Below are positions 38,332 to 47,751 of a DNA stretch of 64,000 nucleotides, piece after piece. Both the position numbers and the translations under genes were made by a program. The stretch covers positions 62,001-126,000 of the forward strand of contig CANNAM010000003.1 in NCBI GenBank assembly GCA_947502595.1, read 5' to 3'. Source of the DNA: an uncultured Marinicella sp. (lineage in GTDB: Bacteria > Pseudomonadota > Gammaproteobacteria > Xanthomonadales > Marinicellaceae). Position 1 is the first letter of the stretch; each line of letters begins with the position of its first letter. The notes under the pieces are model-generated. The model was given only the letters and a program-made list of their open reading frames with translations. It did not search any database and was not told the origin of the DNA.

Positions 38332-39684
38332 ATGAATAAAATACTCGCTATACTTTTGATCCTGATTAACCTTTCAGCCGATGCCAAACAATTGGCCGCC
38401 GGACCTATGCTTGGTCATGTGGCTTTGAGGGGTGCCAACATCTGGGTACAATCTCCAGAAACGGGGCAAGTTGCCATTTCCTACTGGCCTGCCGAGCAGC
38501 GCCAACAAAAAACTGAGTTACAGGCCAGAGTCAATTCTGAATTTGGCAACACCCACACCTTTAAATTGACCAACTTGGAACCTGGCACCACTTACCATTA
38601 CAGTTTAAAAATCAACGGCAAAAAACACAAAAACGCTGTACCCTACCAGTTTACCACCCAAACCCTCTGGCAATGGCGCACTGACCCACCTGATTTTGCT
38701 GTGATGGCAGGTTCTTGTAACTATGAGAGCGAAACCATTTATGACCGACCAGGAAAGCCATATGGCAGCGGTCATGCGGCTATTTTCAGCCAAATTGCCA
38801 GCGAAGACGCTGAGGTGATGTTATGGATAGGCGACAACTGGTACTACCGAGAAGTTGATTTTGATGCTGAACAAAATTTATTACATCGGGTCATGCGTGA
38901 CCGCAGTCAGCCACACCTTCAGCCAATCTATCAAAAATTTGCCAATTACGCGACGTGGGATGACCATGATTTTGGCCCCAACAACTCTGGTTCTGAATTC
39001 ATTTTTAAACAACAGGCCTTAAATATATTCAAGAATTATTGGGCCAACCCCAGTTACGGCATGCCAGAACAGCCTGGCGTATTCAGCAAAATCAGCTACA
39101 ACGACATCGAATTTTTTATGCTGGACAACCGCTACAATAAATCACATGAAAACCTGCCTGATGGACCAGACAAAGTGTACTATGGTCAACCACAATTGAA
39201 CTGGCTAAAAAACAGTTTATTGGCTTCATATGCCCCCTTTAAAATCATTGTCGGCGGCGGACAAATGCTGAATAACCACCACCCATACGAAGGTTGGGAC
39301 AAATACCGCCATGAAAGAGACCCTTTCATACAGTGGTTGGATGACAACAAAATCACTGGCGTGATGTTCCTCAGCGGGGATAAACACCACACTGAAATGC
39401 TGCGCGCAGATCGACCCGGTGCCTACCCGCTGTATGAGATGACTTGTTCACCTTTAACTGCAGGTACCCATTCATCCAAGTCTGGTGGCGATTTAGATAA
39501 CCCAAGACATGTCGCTGGTTCTATGGTTAACGAACATAATTACTGCAAGTTCTCGTTTTCAGGACCCAGAACTGATCGTCGTTTGCGAATTGATGTGATT
39601 GGCCACGGCGGCAAACAGTATTGGACCAAACAAATCAAAAGCAGTGTATTAAGTTACTCCCAAATTAATGACTCGACTGAATGA
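38332..39684 (+). CDS. PhoD-like metallophosphatase/phosphodiesterase, exported
   Basis: This 450-residue protein starts with a signal peptide (1-18). An N-terminal fibronectin-III-like domain (about 25-105) carries the GTTYHYSLKING pattern. The PhoD-type metallophosphatase domain shows the metal-binding motifs AGSCNYE, WIGDNWYY and WDDHDFGPN, and the later SGDKHHTE. It would release phosphate from extracellular phosphodiesters or phosphoesters. Its divergent neighbour is the Oar-like receptor. Confidence 0.9.
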   Translation: MNKILAILLILINLSADAKQLAAGPMLGHVALRGANIWVQSPETGQVAISYWPAEQRQQKTELQARVNSEFGNTHTFKLTNLEPGTTYHYSLKINGKKHKNAVPYQFTTQTLWQWRTDPPDFAVMAGSCNYESETIYDRPGKPYGSGHAAIFSQIASEDAEVMLWIGDNWYYREVDFDAEQNLLHRVMRDRSQPHLQPIYQKFANYATWDDHDFGPNNSGSEFIFKQQALNIFKNYWANPSYGMPEQPGVFSKISYNDIEFFMLDNRYNKSHENLPDGPDKVYYGQPQLNWLKNSLLASYAPFKIIVGGGQMLNNHHPYEGWDKYRHERDPFIQWLDDNKITGVMFLSGDKHHTEMLRADRPGAYPLYEMTCSPLTAGTHSSKSGGDLDNPRHVAGSMVNEHNYCKFSFSGPRTDRRLRIDVIGHGGKQYWTKQIKSSVLSYSQINDSTE

Positions 39685-39759
39685 CAATCTCCATGCAACA
39701 AGTATGTGATTCAGCAGTTCAAGTTGCTTTCACCTCCATAGCTTCGATTATAGCCTGAT

Positions 39760-41286
39760 ATGATTCGTAACGACGACCAAGAAAAACTGTTTCAATTGGA
39801 GAAAAAAAACCTCAGGTACTTAAATTTATTCAGGTTGTTCGCGGGTTTGTTTTTCTTTATGTTACTGAACAACCAATGGGCTGCTAACTTTTATCCCGCC
39901 AGTGAATTTCATCCTGCCTCCGATGAATTGGTTGAAATATATTTGATTGTATCTATCGCGATCATGATAATCACTTATATCAGCCAACAAAACATGGTCA
40001 TCAAAATCAGTAAATTGACTTTGTTTGTTGACCTGGCGGTGCTGATCTTTTTAGCCTATGCCACCAATGGCTTCTCACAAGGTATAGCTGTTCTGCCAGT
40101 ATTGGCCATTGGCTCTGCAGCTATTTTGTACCGCAAACCCATCTATATCTTATTGGCACCCACTTCCGCCACCATACTGTTGTGGCTGTTGCCAGTGGTC
40201 ATTGATTTCAGCAACCAAGAAGCGGTGAATGACTCCAGTAAATTATTGCATGCATTGGGCTATTATTTAATTGCATTGCTGGGCATCCGCCAGTCTATTT
40301 CTTATACCAGCACCCTGCAAATGTACCGCAGCCAAAGAAAAACTATTTCTGGCTTGGAAAATATGAATCAAGTGATTATAGAAAAACTAACCAATGGGGT
40401 GATTGTTTACCAGAATGACCATGTAATATTGCATGCCAATGAATCAGCAAAAAAACTATTGGCCATGGATGACATCATATTTTTTCCCGAAGCAATTGAA
40501 GCTTATATCAAAAGTGGTAAAGATGGAGCCGTGTACAACTCACCTAACGGCTTGGACCTGTATTTGCGTAAAGCTTCGGTGACTGAAGAAAAGAACTTTG
40601 GGGTCTTATTTATAGAGGATTCAAGTTTTTTAAAAAAGGCTGCACAGCAACTGAACTTGGCCTCCTTAGGTAAGTTATCCAGCTCGATAGCCCATGAAAT
40701 TCGCAACCCATTGGCCGCCATCAGTACCGCAGCTGAATTGTTATGCGAGTCTCCAGACCTGAAGGATCAAGACAAACAAATCAGTGAAATCATCGTCAAC
40801 CAAACACGCCGTGCCAACCACATCATTGAAGACATCTTGGAAATGTCAAAGCGCAGAACAGCCAAACCGCAAACCCTGTTGATTGCAGCGCTTTTATCCC
40901 ACACCAAACAACAACTGATTGATGAAGGTCTGGCAGAGAGCAAACAAATTCAAATCATTGCGCCAAAAGAAGCCACCATCGAGTTTGATCCAGACCATTT
41001 CAAACAAGTGTTGTGGAATCTGGCGTCTAACGCCATCAAACATGGCGCTGACAATGAAGTTCAAATCATAGTTCGTGGTCAAACCATCGATTTCAGAAAC
41101 AGCGGCGCAGCATTTGATGAAAACAAACTCAATAACTTATTTGAACCCTTTTTCACCACCCATAACCGCGGTACTGGTTTGGGTTTGCACATCTGCCGCC
41201 AACTCTGTCATGACAACCATGCAGAATTGAATTATTACCACATCAATGGCTTTCATGTGTTCAGATTAGAATACAATTTAATGTAA
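39760..41286 (+). CDS. PilS-like membrane histidine kinase
   Basis: This 508-residue kinase has about six N-terminal membrane helices (between 20 and 185), a PAS-like domain (about 205-300), HisKA with the phospho-accepting His in SSIAHEIRNPLAAIS, and an HATPase domain (NLASNAIKHGAD, GTGLGLHI). The layout matches PilS, which controls type IV pilin expression. No PilR-type sigma-54 regulator follows in this window, so it is an orphan here. It lies 75 bp downstream of the PhoD-like gene. Confidence 0.87.
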   Translation: MIRNDDQEKLFQLEKKNLRYLNLFRLFAGLFFFMLLNNQWAANFYPASEFHPASDELVEIYLIVSIAIMIITYISQQNMVIKISKLTLFVDLAVLIFLAYATNGFSQGIAVLPVLAIGSAAILYRKPIYILLAPTSATILLWLLPVVIDFSNQEAVNDSSKLLHALGYYLIALLGIRQSISYTSTLQMYRSQRKTISGLENMNQVIIEKLTNGVIVYQNDHVILHANESAKKLLAMDDIIFFPEAIEAYIKSGKDGAVYNSPNGLDLYLRKASVTEEKNFGVLFIEDSSFLKKAAQQLNLASLGKLSSSIAHEIRNPLAAISTAAELLCESPDLKDQDKQISEIIVNQTRRANHIIEDILEMSKRRTAKPQTLLIAALLSHTKQQLIDEGLAESKQIQIIAPKEATIEFDPDHFKQVLWNLASNAIKHGADNEVQIIVRGQTIDFRNSGAAFDENKLNNLFEPFFTTHNRGTGLGLHICRQLCHDNHAELNYYHINGFHVFRLEYNLM

Positions 41287-41310
41287 AAAGAATACCTGAT
41301 ATCAACACGG

Positions 41311-43149
41311 TTATTCAAACCCACCACGGTAAATCAAATCATCACCGCCAGTACATTCAATCCTAACGCCTGCCACATCACCACCTTGTATCACGCCTTG
41401 TCCATTGGTGACCATACAGGGTTGAATAGGGTCGACTGGCAAGCTGTTAATGGTGACCTCGTAAGCCTGCTGGTCTTCTACAGGTATTGCAAACACAAAA
41501 GAACCATCCTGGTTGATTGTTAATGGGTCGGATCCATTGTTGTGCAACACCATTGGATTGTCATTGAAAAGACCATCAACCATGCCTGCTACAAAATAAG
41601 GTGTGGTCACACAAACCACATTGATTCCACTGATACCAAACTGGTTTACCACCCCATCACCTTGATTAACGATACAGTTTTGGTTGGGTGAAGTGGGCTG
41701 CACCGCTACAGTCACATCATACCCTGCTCCCTCAAACAAGGCCGTTGGAAATACCACCAAACCATTTTCGTTTACCTGCAAATTGTCTGTTGCATTATTT
41801 TGGAAAACCACAGTATTGCCGTCAGCCAGGCCAGTCAATTCCAGCGTCAGCGGAAAAGGTACATCAAACACATAAGCGGAACCAGAATCACTGCCTTGGT
41901 CACCATCTCTGTGTGCGCCGATGATGACCTGACCTCCAAACACACTCAGCGACACCCCGAATTCATCTCTGGACGCATTATCTACGGCAGTTAATTGTTC
42001 AGAATTGAGCCACGAATTACCGATTAAATCAAATACATAAGCTGAGCCTGAATTGAAGCCATTGTATGCTTCCCGACTGGCACCTACAAAGGCACGATTG
42101 CCCAACAAACCCACCGAAATACCAAACCGTCCACCTGAACCCAGGGTATCACCAGTCAAGTGTTGTGTGAGGCTCCAATTACTGCCATCAAAATCATACA
42201 AATACGCCAAACCCGAAACGCCTTCGCCACCATTCTCTTGATGGGCTCCAATCAATGCACGATCGCCAGACAAGCTGACTGAAAAACCAAAATAGCCGTC
42301 TGATTCAGCGGCTGGCGACAGCAGTTTTTGAGTTTCTAACCAAGTGTTGCTGTTGGTATCGAATTCAAAAACATAAGCAGCACCAATCGGTTCGTCATTG
42401 ACATCGTGGTAAAAAGCCCCAACCAACAATCGGTCACCAGACAAACTCACTGATTGACCAAACTGATCAAGTGTATCACCATCACTGGCCAACAATTTTT
42501 GACCTTCCTGCCAGGTATCAGCAACATAATTAAACGCATAGACCGCACCTGCATTGGTGCCCATCTGATTGTCATGATTGGCCGCAATCATGGCCCGGTT
42601 GTTGTGTAAGCTGATGGAAAAACCGAACCAACTACTGTTGCTGCCATCCGAAGCAAGCAACTTTTGAGTTGGTACCCAATTGTTGGTATTTTGGTCATAG
42701 CCAAACACATAAACCGATCCCGAATCACCGCCGTTGTCATCGTCACGCAAAGCACTGACCATGATGTGTTCACCTGAAATACTGACTGCGTGACCAAATT
42801 GATCACTGCTGGCTCCATCATCAGCTGTAAGTTTTTGCTTAAACACCCAAAGACTGCCATCAAATTGATAGACATAAGCGGCCCCAGCATCATTCGCCAC
42901 AGCATCATGACGAACTGAACCTACCACAGCCCAGTCACCCGAAATACCCACAGCAGCCCCAAAATAATCAGCCGCCACACCATCATCTGCCAATAATTTG
43001 GCCTGTTCAATTGATCCTAACTGGTTCAACCATTGATTGTGGTTTAATTGATTTGGAGTGACTTTGAATGTGTTGGCTTCAACAGCCACAAACACGAACA
43101 AACAACAAATTATGAAACAATAGATGCGTTTAACAGCAGTTATATTCAT
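41311..43149 (-). CDS. Secreted seven-bladed FG-GAP propeller protein with GGFE C-terminus
   Basis: This 612-residue protein has a signal peptide (about 1-25) and seven FG-GAP repeats (about 48-430), each with a QKLxAxDG start, an FGxxVSLSGDR core and a GAxYVF end. Together they form one seven-bladed beta-propeller like integrin alpha heads, with Asp-rich loops likely to bind calcium. Two tandem sandwich domains of about 85 residues follow, each with paired cysteines. The protein ends in DDLIYRGGFE, a short C-terminal motif I associate with secreted proteins of related bacteria. The role is likely surface adhesion or binding (inferred). Confidence 0.87.
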   Translation of the reverse strand: MNITAVKRIYCFIICCLFVFVAVEANTFKVTPNQLNHNQWLNQLGSIEQAKLLADDGVAADYFGAAVGISGDWAVVGSVRHDAVANDAGAAYVYQFDGSLWVFKQKLTADDGASSDQFGHAVSISGEHIMVSALRDDDNGGDSGSVYVFGYDQNTNNWVPTQKLLASDGSNSSWFGFSISLHNNRAMIAANHDNQMGTNAGAVYAFNYVADTWQEGQKLLASDGDTLDQFGQSVSLSGDRLLVGAFYHDVNDEPIGAAYVFEFDTNSNTWLETQKLLSPAAESDGYFGFSVSLSGDRALIGAHQENGGEGVSGLAYLYDFDGSNWSLTQHLTGDTLGSGGRFGISVGLLGNRAFVGASREAYNGFNSGSAYVFDLIGNSWLNSEQLTAVDNASRDEFGVSLSVFGGQVIIGAHRDGDQGSDSGSAYVFDVPFPLTLELTGLADGNTVVFQNNATDNLQVNENGLVVFPTALFEGAGYDVTVAVQPTSPNQNCIVNQGDGVVNQFGISGINVVCVTTPYFVAGMVDGLFNDNPMVLHNNGSDPLTINQDGSFVFAIPVEDQQAYEVTINSLPVDPIQPCMVTNGQGVIQGGDVAGVRIECTGGDDLIYRGGFE

Positions 43150-43537
43150 TAGATTTTCCGGTTATTTATTAGGTATAACCAGTGAAAACCAAAATCACGT
43201 CATTTATTTCAGCCAATTGCTGTATCTCACGCCAGTGGTTCGCTGCCAAGGGTAGCTACATCCCAGAAAGTAATCTGTTCAATACCGCAGGAATGAATTG
43301 ATTCAAACCAGACTGAGGTGCCAGAACTGACAATCATCTGGAGTATATTTTTGACGAAGGTCTGAAGCGTGTATAAGGCTTATGAATACATTGGGCTGTT
43401 GATTTACCCTGCAATTCAACTCCATTGCACTGCGTCATATAATTAAAAAATGGTTTAGTGCAGTGCAGCAACAAGAGCCAATGCCAATCAAGGGCAACAA
43501 CATACCCAGGTTAAACTTCAATACAACAGCCCTTAAA
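43150..43537. other. Intergenic region upstream of the FG-GAP gene
   Basis: About 390 bp between the propeller gene start and the pntB terminator. It must hold the promoter of the propeller gene on the minus strand, but I see no convincing -35/-10 pair. No credible coding sequence is visible; a plus-strand frame at 43463-43708 runs antisense into pntB and is rejected. Confidence 0.5.
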
Positions 43538-43569
43538 ATATGGAGCAATCATGCTCGATTACTCCATAT
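43538..43569 (-). terminator. Terminator after pntB
   Basis: The inverted repeat ATATGGAG-n-AATC / GATT-n-CTCCATAT has a 6-base loop and 8 outer perfect pairs. TTTT follows on the minus strand. It lies 8 bp past the pntB stop. Confidence 0.7.
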
Positions 43570-43577
43570 CTTAAATC

Positions 43578-45011
43578 TTACAGTGCTTTCAAACCTTGAA
43601 TCAGGTGCCCAACAGCATCTTGCGCATCGCCATACAGCATTTTGTTGTTGTCAGCAAAGAACAAGGCGTTTTGGATGCCAGCGAAACCGGTGCCTTTACC
43701 ACGCTTGATAACGATTGAGTTTTTCGCTTCATCAACATTCAATATTGGCATGCCGTAAATCGGACTTTCTGGATCGGTTTTGGCCACTGGATTGACCACG
43801 TCATTGGCACCAATCACCAACGCCACATCGGTTTGTTTGAATTGTGAGTTGATGTCTTCCATGTCCTCAATCAAATCATACGGCACACCGGCTTCAGCCA
43901 ACAACACATTCATGTGCCCAGGCATGCGACCGGCCACGGGATGAATGGCAAACTTTACATCAACACCCTTATCCAACAAGATTTGAGTCATTTCCCACAA
44001 TTTATGCTGGGCTTGTGCGACTGCCATGCCATACCCAGGTATCACAATCACGCGGTCAGCAAAGGCCATTTGAATGGCCGCATCTTGGGATTCTATTTCC
44101 TTCATTTCACCTTCAATCGCTGCACCACCTGAACCTCCCATCGAGCCGAACAACACACTGCCCAATGACCGGTTCATGGCTTTGGCCATCAGTTTAGTCA
44201 ACATGGTACCAGCAGCACCGACCAACATACCAGCGATGATCATTGCTTCGTTTTGTAACACAAAACCTTCGAAAGAAACGGCCAAGCCAGTGAATGCATT
44301 GTACAGAGAAATCACCACCGGCATATCAGCACCACCAATCGGCAATGTCATCAACAAACCCAGCAGCAATGACAGGCCAAAAAAGATCCAAATGTAGTTG
44401 GCATTCAAATCTTGAGTTAAGTACAAACCCAATACCAATGTGCCGATACCTACGACACCGTTGAACACATGCTGCCCTGGAAAAGTGTAACGTTTGTCAA
44501 TCCATCCTTGTAATTTACCAAAGGCCACCAACGAACCACTCAATGAAATGGCGCCAATGTAAACCCCAACAATAGCGAACACCATGGTCACACCCGACAA
44601 ACAATCATGGGTGTCAGCAGTATCAACGATCGTCCCAGCCGAGCAACCACCCAAATGATCAACTGCATTGAACAGTGCCATGGCGCCAATAAACGCAGCT
44701 GAACCACCACCCATGCCGTTATACAGTGCCACCATTTGCGGCATGTCAGTCATCGCCACTTTCTTACCACTGACCCACGCCAGCACAGTGGATGAAACCA
44801 GTGCCGCTAAAATCAATACCATGTTATGCATATCAGGCAACAAGAAGGTCGCCACCGTGGCAATCAACATACCTAAGCCAGCCCAAACAATGCCACCACG
44901 GGCAGTGCCTAGCGCACTCATGCGACGCAAGCCAGTGATGAATAAAATCGCGGCTAAAAAGTAGGAGCCTTTGATTACATAGGGCAGGTATTCATGGATA
45001 AACGCCATCAT
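43578..45011 (-). CDS. pntB: NAD(P) transhydrogenase subunit beta
   Basis: This 477-residue subunit has about nine membrane helices in the N-terminal part (domain II) and a cytoplasmic NADP(H)-binding domain III (about 300-477), with VIIPGYGMAVAQAQHK-like and IGANDVVNPVAK motifs. With PntAA and PntAB it forms the proton-translocating enzyme that makes NADPH from NADH. The start overlaps the previous gene by four bases. Confidence 0.96.
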   Translation of the reverse strand: MMAFIHEYLPYVIKGSYFLAAILFITGLRRMSALGTARGGIVWAGLGMLIATVATFLLPDMHNMVLILAALVSSTVLAWVSGKKVAMTDMPQMVALYNGMGGGSAAFIGAMALFNAVDHLGGCSAGTIVDTADTHDCLSGVTMVFAIVGVYIGAISLSGSLVAFGKLQGWIDKRYTFPGQHVFNGVVGIGTLVLGLYLTQDLNANYIWIFFGLSLLLGLLMTLPIGGADMPVVISLYNAFTGLAVSFEGFVLQNEAMIIAGMLVGAAGTMLTKLMAKAMNRSLGSVLFGSMGGSGGAAIEGEMKEIESQDAAIQMAFADRVIVIPGYGMAVAQAQHKLWEMTQILLDKGVDVKFAIHPVAGRMPGHMNVLLAEAGVPYDLIEDMEDINSQFKQTDVALVIGANDVVNPVAKTDPESPIYGMPILNVDEAKNSIVIKRGKGTGFAGIQNALFFADNNKMLYGDAQDAVGHLIQGLKAL

Positions 45012-45325
45012 GATTCATCTCCTGCTTTGCTGTCATCGGTTTTTTTCACCCTGGGCTTGAACATTTCTAACATCCGCTCAGTCACCACATAACCACCAGC
45101 GGCATTACCTGCGCCCAGAAATACTGCAATAAAACCAAACACTTTTTCCAAAGTGGTGTCGGCATGACCCAAGGCTATCATCGCCCCCACCAAGACAATG
45201 CCATGAATGAAGTTCGATCCCGACATCAATGGTGTATGTAACACCACCGGTACTTTTGAGATGATCTCAAAACCCAAAATAGCTGCCAAAGCAAAAATAT
45301 ACAATGCTATAAAACCGTCAATCAT
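45008..45325 (-). CDS. pntAB: NAD(P) transhydrogenase subunit alpha part 2
   Basis: This 105-residue membrane subunit has three helices and a conserved segment reading HTPLMSGSNFIHGIVLVGA. It corresponds to the C-terminal membrane part of E. coli PntA, here a separate gene. Four-base overlaps on both sides indicate a co-translated pntAA–pntAB–pntB operon. Confidence 0.94.
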   Translation of the reverse strand: MIDGFIALYIFALAAILGFEIISKVPVVLHTPLMSGSNFIHGIVLVGAMIALGHADTTLEKVFGFIAVFLGAGNAAGGYVVTERMLEMFKPRVKKTDDSKAGDES

Positions 45326-46458
45326 GATTTTTCTCCTGCTGCAACCGGTTGGGCTGCAGGGTGTACCACAGCACCCCCTTTAGTCACCACACAACCAGCT
45401 AAAATATCGTCTTCCCAATTCAACTTGAATTCACCTGCATCATTCATCAATGACAACAGGTTCCACACATTGCGCGAATACATTTCACTGGCATGTAAAG
45501 GCACGGTTGCCGCCAAGTTTTTAGGGCCAATGACTTTGACGTTGTTAACTATTTTAGTCACACCCAACTCTGTTGGCTCACAATTGCCCCCACCTTCTGC
45601 GCCCAAATCGACAATCACGCTGCCGGCTTTCATGGCTTCAACCATTGCAGTGGTGATGATGCGTGGCGCTGGTCGACCCGGTACGGCAGCAGTGGTAATC
45701 AACACATCCACCGAGGTCAAATGTTGGGCCAGGTTTTGTTGCTGGGTTAATTTTTCTGCGTCTGTCAAAGCCCGTGCATACCCGCCTTCACCTACGGCTT
45801 GCACGCCCAGGTCTAAGAATTTCGCGCCCAATGACTTAATTTGTTCCGCCGTTTCAGGCCTGACGTCATAACCGGTAACATTGGCACCCAACCTTCTGGC
45901 AGTGGCCATCGCTTGCAAACCAGCCACTCCCGCGCCAATCACCAACACTGATGCGGGGCGAATGGTGCCTGCTGCAGTGGTTAACATGGGGAAAAACCTG
46001 GGTGCTTCACTGGCCGCCAATAACACCGCTTTGTAACCCGCCACTGAGGCTTGTGATGACAACACATCCATCGCTTGTGCTCGCGTGGTGCGAGGAATCA
46101 GTTCCATCGAAAACACCGTGATGTCTTTGCCTGCGGCTTGGTCAAAACGACCTTGTTTTTTATAAGGTGAAACCATACCAATAACCACTGAGCCATTTTT
46201 TAATTCAGCCAAGTCTTGCTCTGACAGGACATCCACACCAACCAAAACATCAGCAGCACCGAGTACATCACTTCGCGTTTTGGCCATTTGACACAATTCA
46301 GGGTAAGCTTCATTGGTAAAGCCCGCTGACTCACCCGCATCAGGTTCAAATAGCACATGCCACCCCAATTTAAGAATTTTTTCAGCGGTTTCAGGTACCA
46401 TGGCCACCCGAGATTCGCCTTCACTGCGCTCTTTTATAAAGCCTACCGTTATTGTCAT
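45322..46458 (-). CDS. pntAA: NAD(P) transhydrogenase subunit alpha part 1
   Basis: This 378-residue soluble domain I binds NAD(H). It begins with the alanine-dehydrogenase-like GFIKERSEGESRVAMVPET and has the dinucleotide site LVIGAGVAGLQAMATARRLGA. It is the first gene of the three-gene transhydrogenase operon; the split form differs from the two-gene E. coli arrangement. Confidence 0.96.
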   Translation of the reverse strand: MTITVGFIKERSEGESRVAMVPETAEKILKLGWHVLFEPDAGESAGFTNEAYPELCQMAKTRSDVLGAADVLVGVDVLSEQDLAELKNGSVVIGMVSPYKKQGRFDQAAGKDITVFSMELIPRTTRAQAMDVLSSQASVAGYKAVLLAASEAPRFFPMLTTAAGTIRPASVLVIGAGVAGLQAMATARRLGANVTGYDVRPETAEQIKSLGAKFLDLGVQAVGEGGYARALTDAEKLTQQQNLAQHLTSVDVLITTAAVPGRPAPRIITTAMVEAMKAGSVIVDLGAEGGGNCEPTELGVTKIVNNVKVIGPKNLAATVPLHASEMYSRNVWNLLSLMNDAGEFKLNWEDDILAGCVVTKGGAVVHPAAQPVAAGEKS

Positions 46459-46623
46459 ATTATCCCACTTATTTTTGATCGAACATCAGTATAGCAAAAT
46501 GCTTTTTTTTTTGCTGTTCATTTTTTTTGCACAATGTGATGTTATAAATCAACTCAATTAGCCCTTCACATTTACTCCACATGTGTAAAATACAATGTTT
46601 TGACTTTTGACTTTAACTGACTC

Positions 46624-47748
46624 ATGAATACTGCCCAATCCATTACCCAAAAAATGCTTGTCATCAGCTCATTTTTACTGCTTACCTGCACTGCCACAGC
46701 GCAAAACAACCCTGCCACACCAGTGATCACTGCCACTGCCGTGAATGAACAATTTGCTGATGTAATTGAAGCACTGGGAACCCTGAAAGCCAACAACAGT
46801 GTGACCATCACTTCAACCGTAACCGAACTGGTTACTGAGGTACATTTCACCGATGGACAACGGGTTAAAAAAGGCGACTTATTGGTATCGATGGACACCT
46901 CGGATGAACTGGCCTTATTACAAGAGGAGCAAGCCAGATTAGGTGAAGCCAAACGACTGGTTAAAAGACTACAACCTTTGACCGCACAAAACGCCACCTC
47001 TAAAAGTGCCCTGGACGCCCAAAAAAGTATCGTCAAAGTGGCTGAAGCCAAAATCAAAGGCATCCAGTCACAAATCGCTAAACGCCAAATCAGGGCACCT
47101 TTCGATGGTTTAGTCGGCTTCTCTGACATCAGCGTGGGCACCTTGGCGCAACCAGGATTCGAACTGGCCACCATCGATGATGATGCCATCATGAAAATGG
47201 ACTTCTCGGTACCTGAAAGGCATTTGTCTTACTTGTTCAAAGGCTTACAAGTTACAGCCGAAACCCAAGCATTTCCCGACCAACAATTCAGCGGCGAAAT
47301 AACCAGCATCAACAGCCGCATTAACCCTGTGACCCGTGCTGTGGTGGTTAGGGCCATCATCGAAAATCCTGACCAACTGCTTAAACCGGGTATTTTAATG
47401 CGCATCAAGCTGTCCACCCAAAGCAGAACCAGCCTATTGATTCCTGAAGAAGCCATCACTGCCAACGCCACATCGCTTTCGGTGTTTAAAATCGTACACC
47501 ATGACAACACCACCAGCGTCGCTGAAACCTTGATCAGTATCGGCACGCGACAAGCGGGCAAAATTGAAGTGATGTCTGGCTTAACAGAAGGTGATCAAGT
47601 GGTGATTCATGGCACCTTAAGAATTAAAAACGGTGATTCGGTTGACGTCATTGCTGACAAAAAACAACATGAAACCTTGGGTCAACTGTTGCAACAAAAG
47701 TCAGCAGCTGTAGCCAACCCAAGATCCACCAACAAACACGGGGTCTAG
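46624..47748 (+). CDS. RND efflux periplasmic adaptor (membrane-fusion protein)
   Basis: This 374-residue adaptor has an N-terminal signal sequence (about 1-27). The lipoyl-like half motifs, the helical hairpin (about 95-150), the beta-barrel domain containing IRAPFDGLVGFSDISVG, and the membrane-proximal domain follow in order. It links the inner-membrane pump encoded next to an outer-membrane channel. No TolC-like gene is adjacent. Confidence 0.92.
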   Translation: MNTAQSITQKMLVISSFLLLTCTATAQNNPATPVITATAVNEQFADVIEALGTLKANNSVTITSTVTELVTEVHFTDGQRVKKGDLLVSMDTSDELALLQEEQARLGEAKRLVKRLQPLTAQNATSKSALDAQKSIVKVAEAKIKGIQSQIAKRQIRAPFDGLVGFSDISVGTLAQPGFELATIDDDAIMKMDFSVPERHLSYLFKGLQVTAETQAFPDQQFSGEITSINSRINPVTRAVVVRAIIENPDQLLKPGILMRIKLSTQSRTSLLIPEEAITANATSLSVFKIVHHDNTTSVAETLISIGTRQAGKIEVMSGLTEGDQVVIHGTLRIKNGDSVDVIADKKQHETLGQLLQQKSAAVANPRSTNKHGV

Positions 47749-47751
47749 GCC

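Noticed and set aside
38124-38387. 87-codon minus-strand frame upstream of the Oar-like receptor
   Set aside because: It overlaps the start of the PhoD-like gene and the receptor promoter region and has no recognisable features.
43463-43708. 81-codon plus-strand frame in the gap before pntB
   Set aside because: It crosses the pntB terminator hairpin and runs antisense into pntB; no ribosome site or family pattern.
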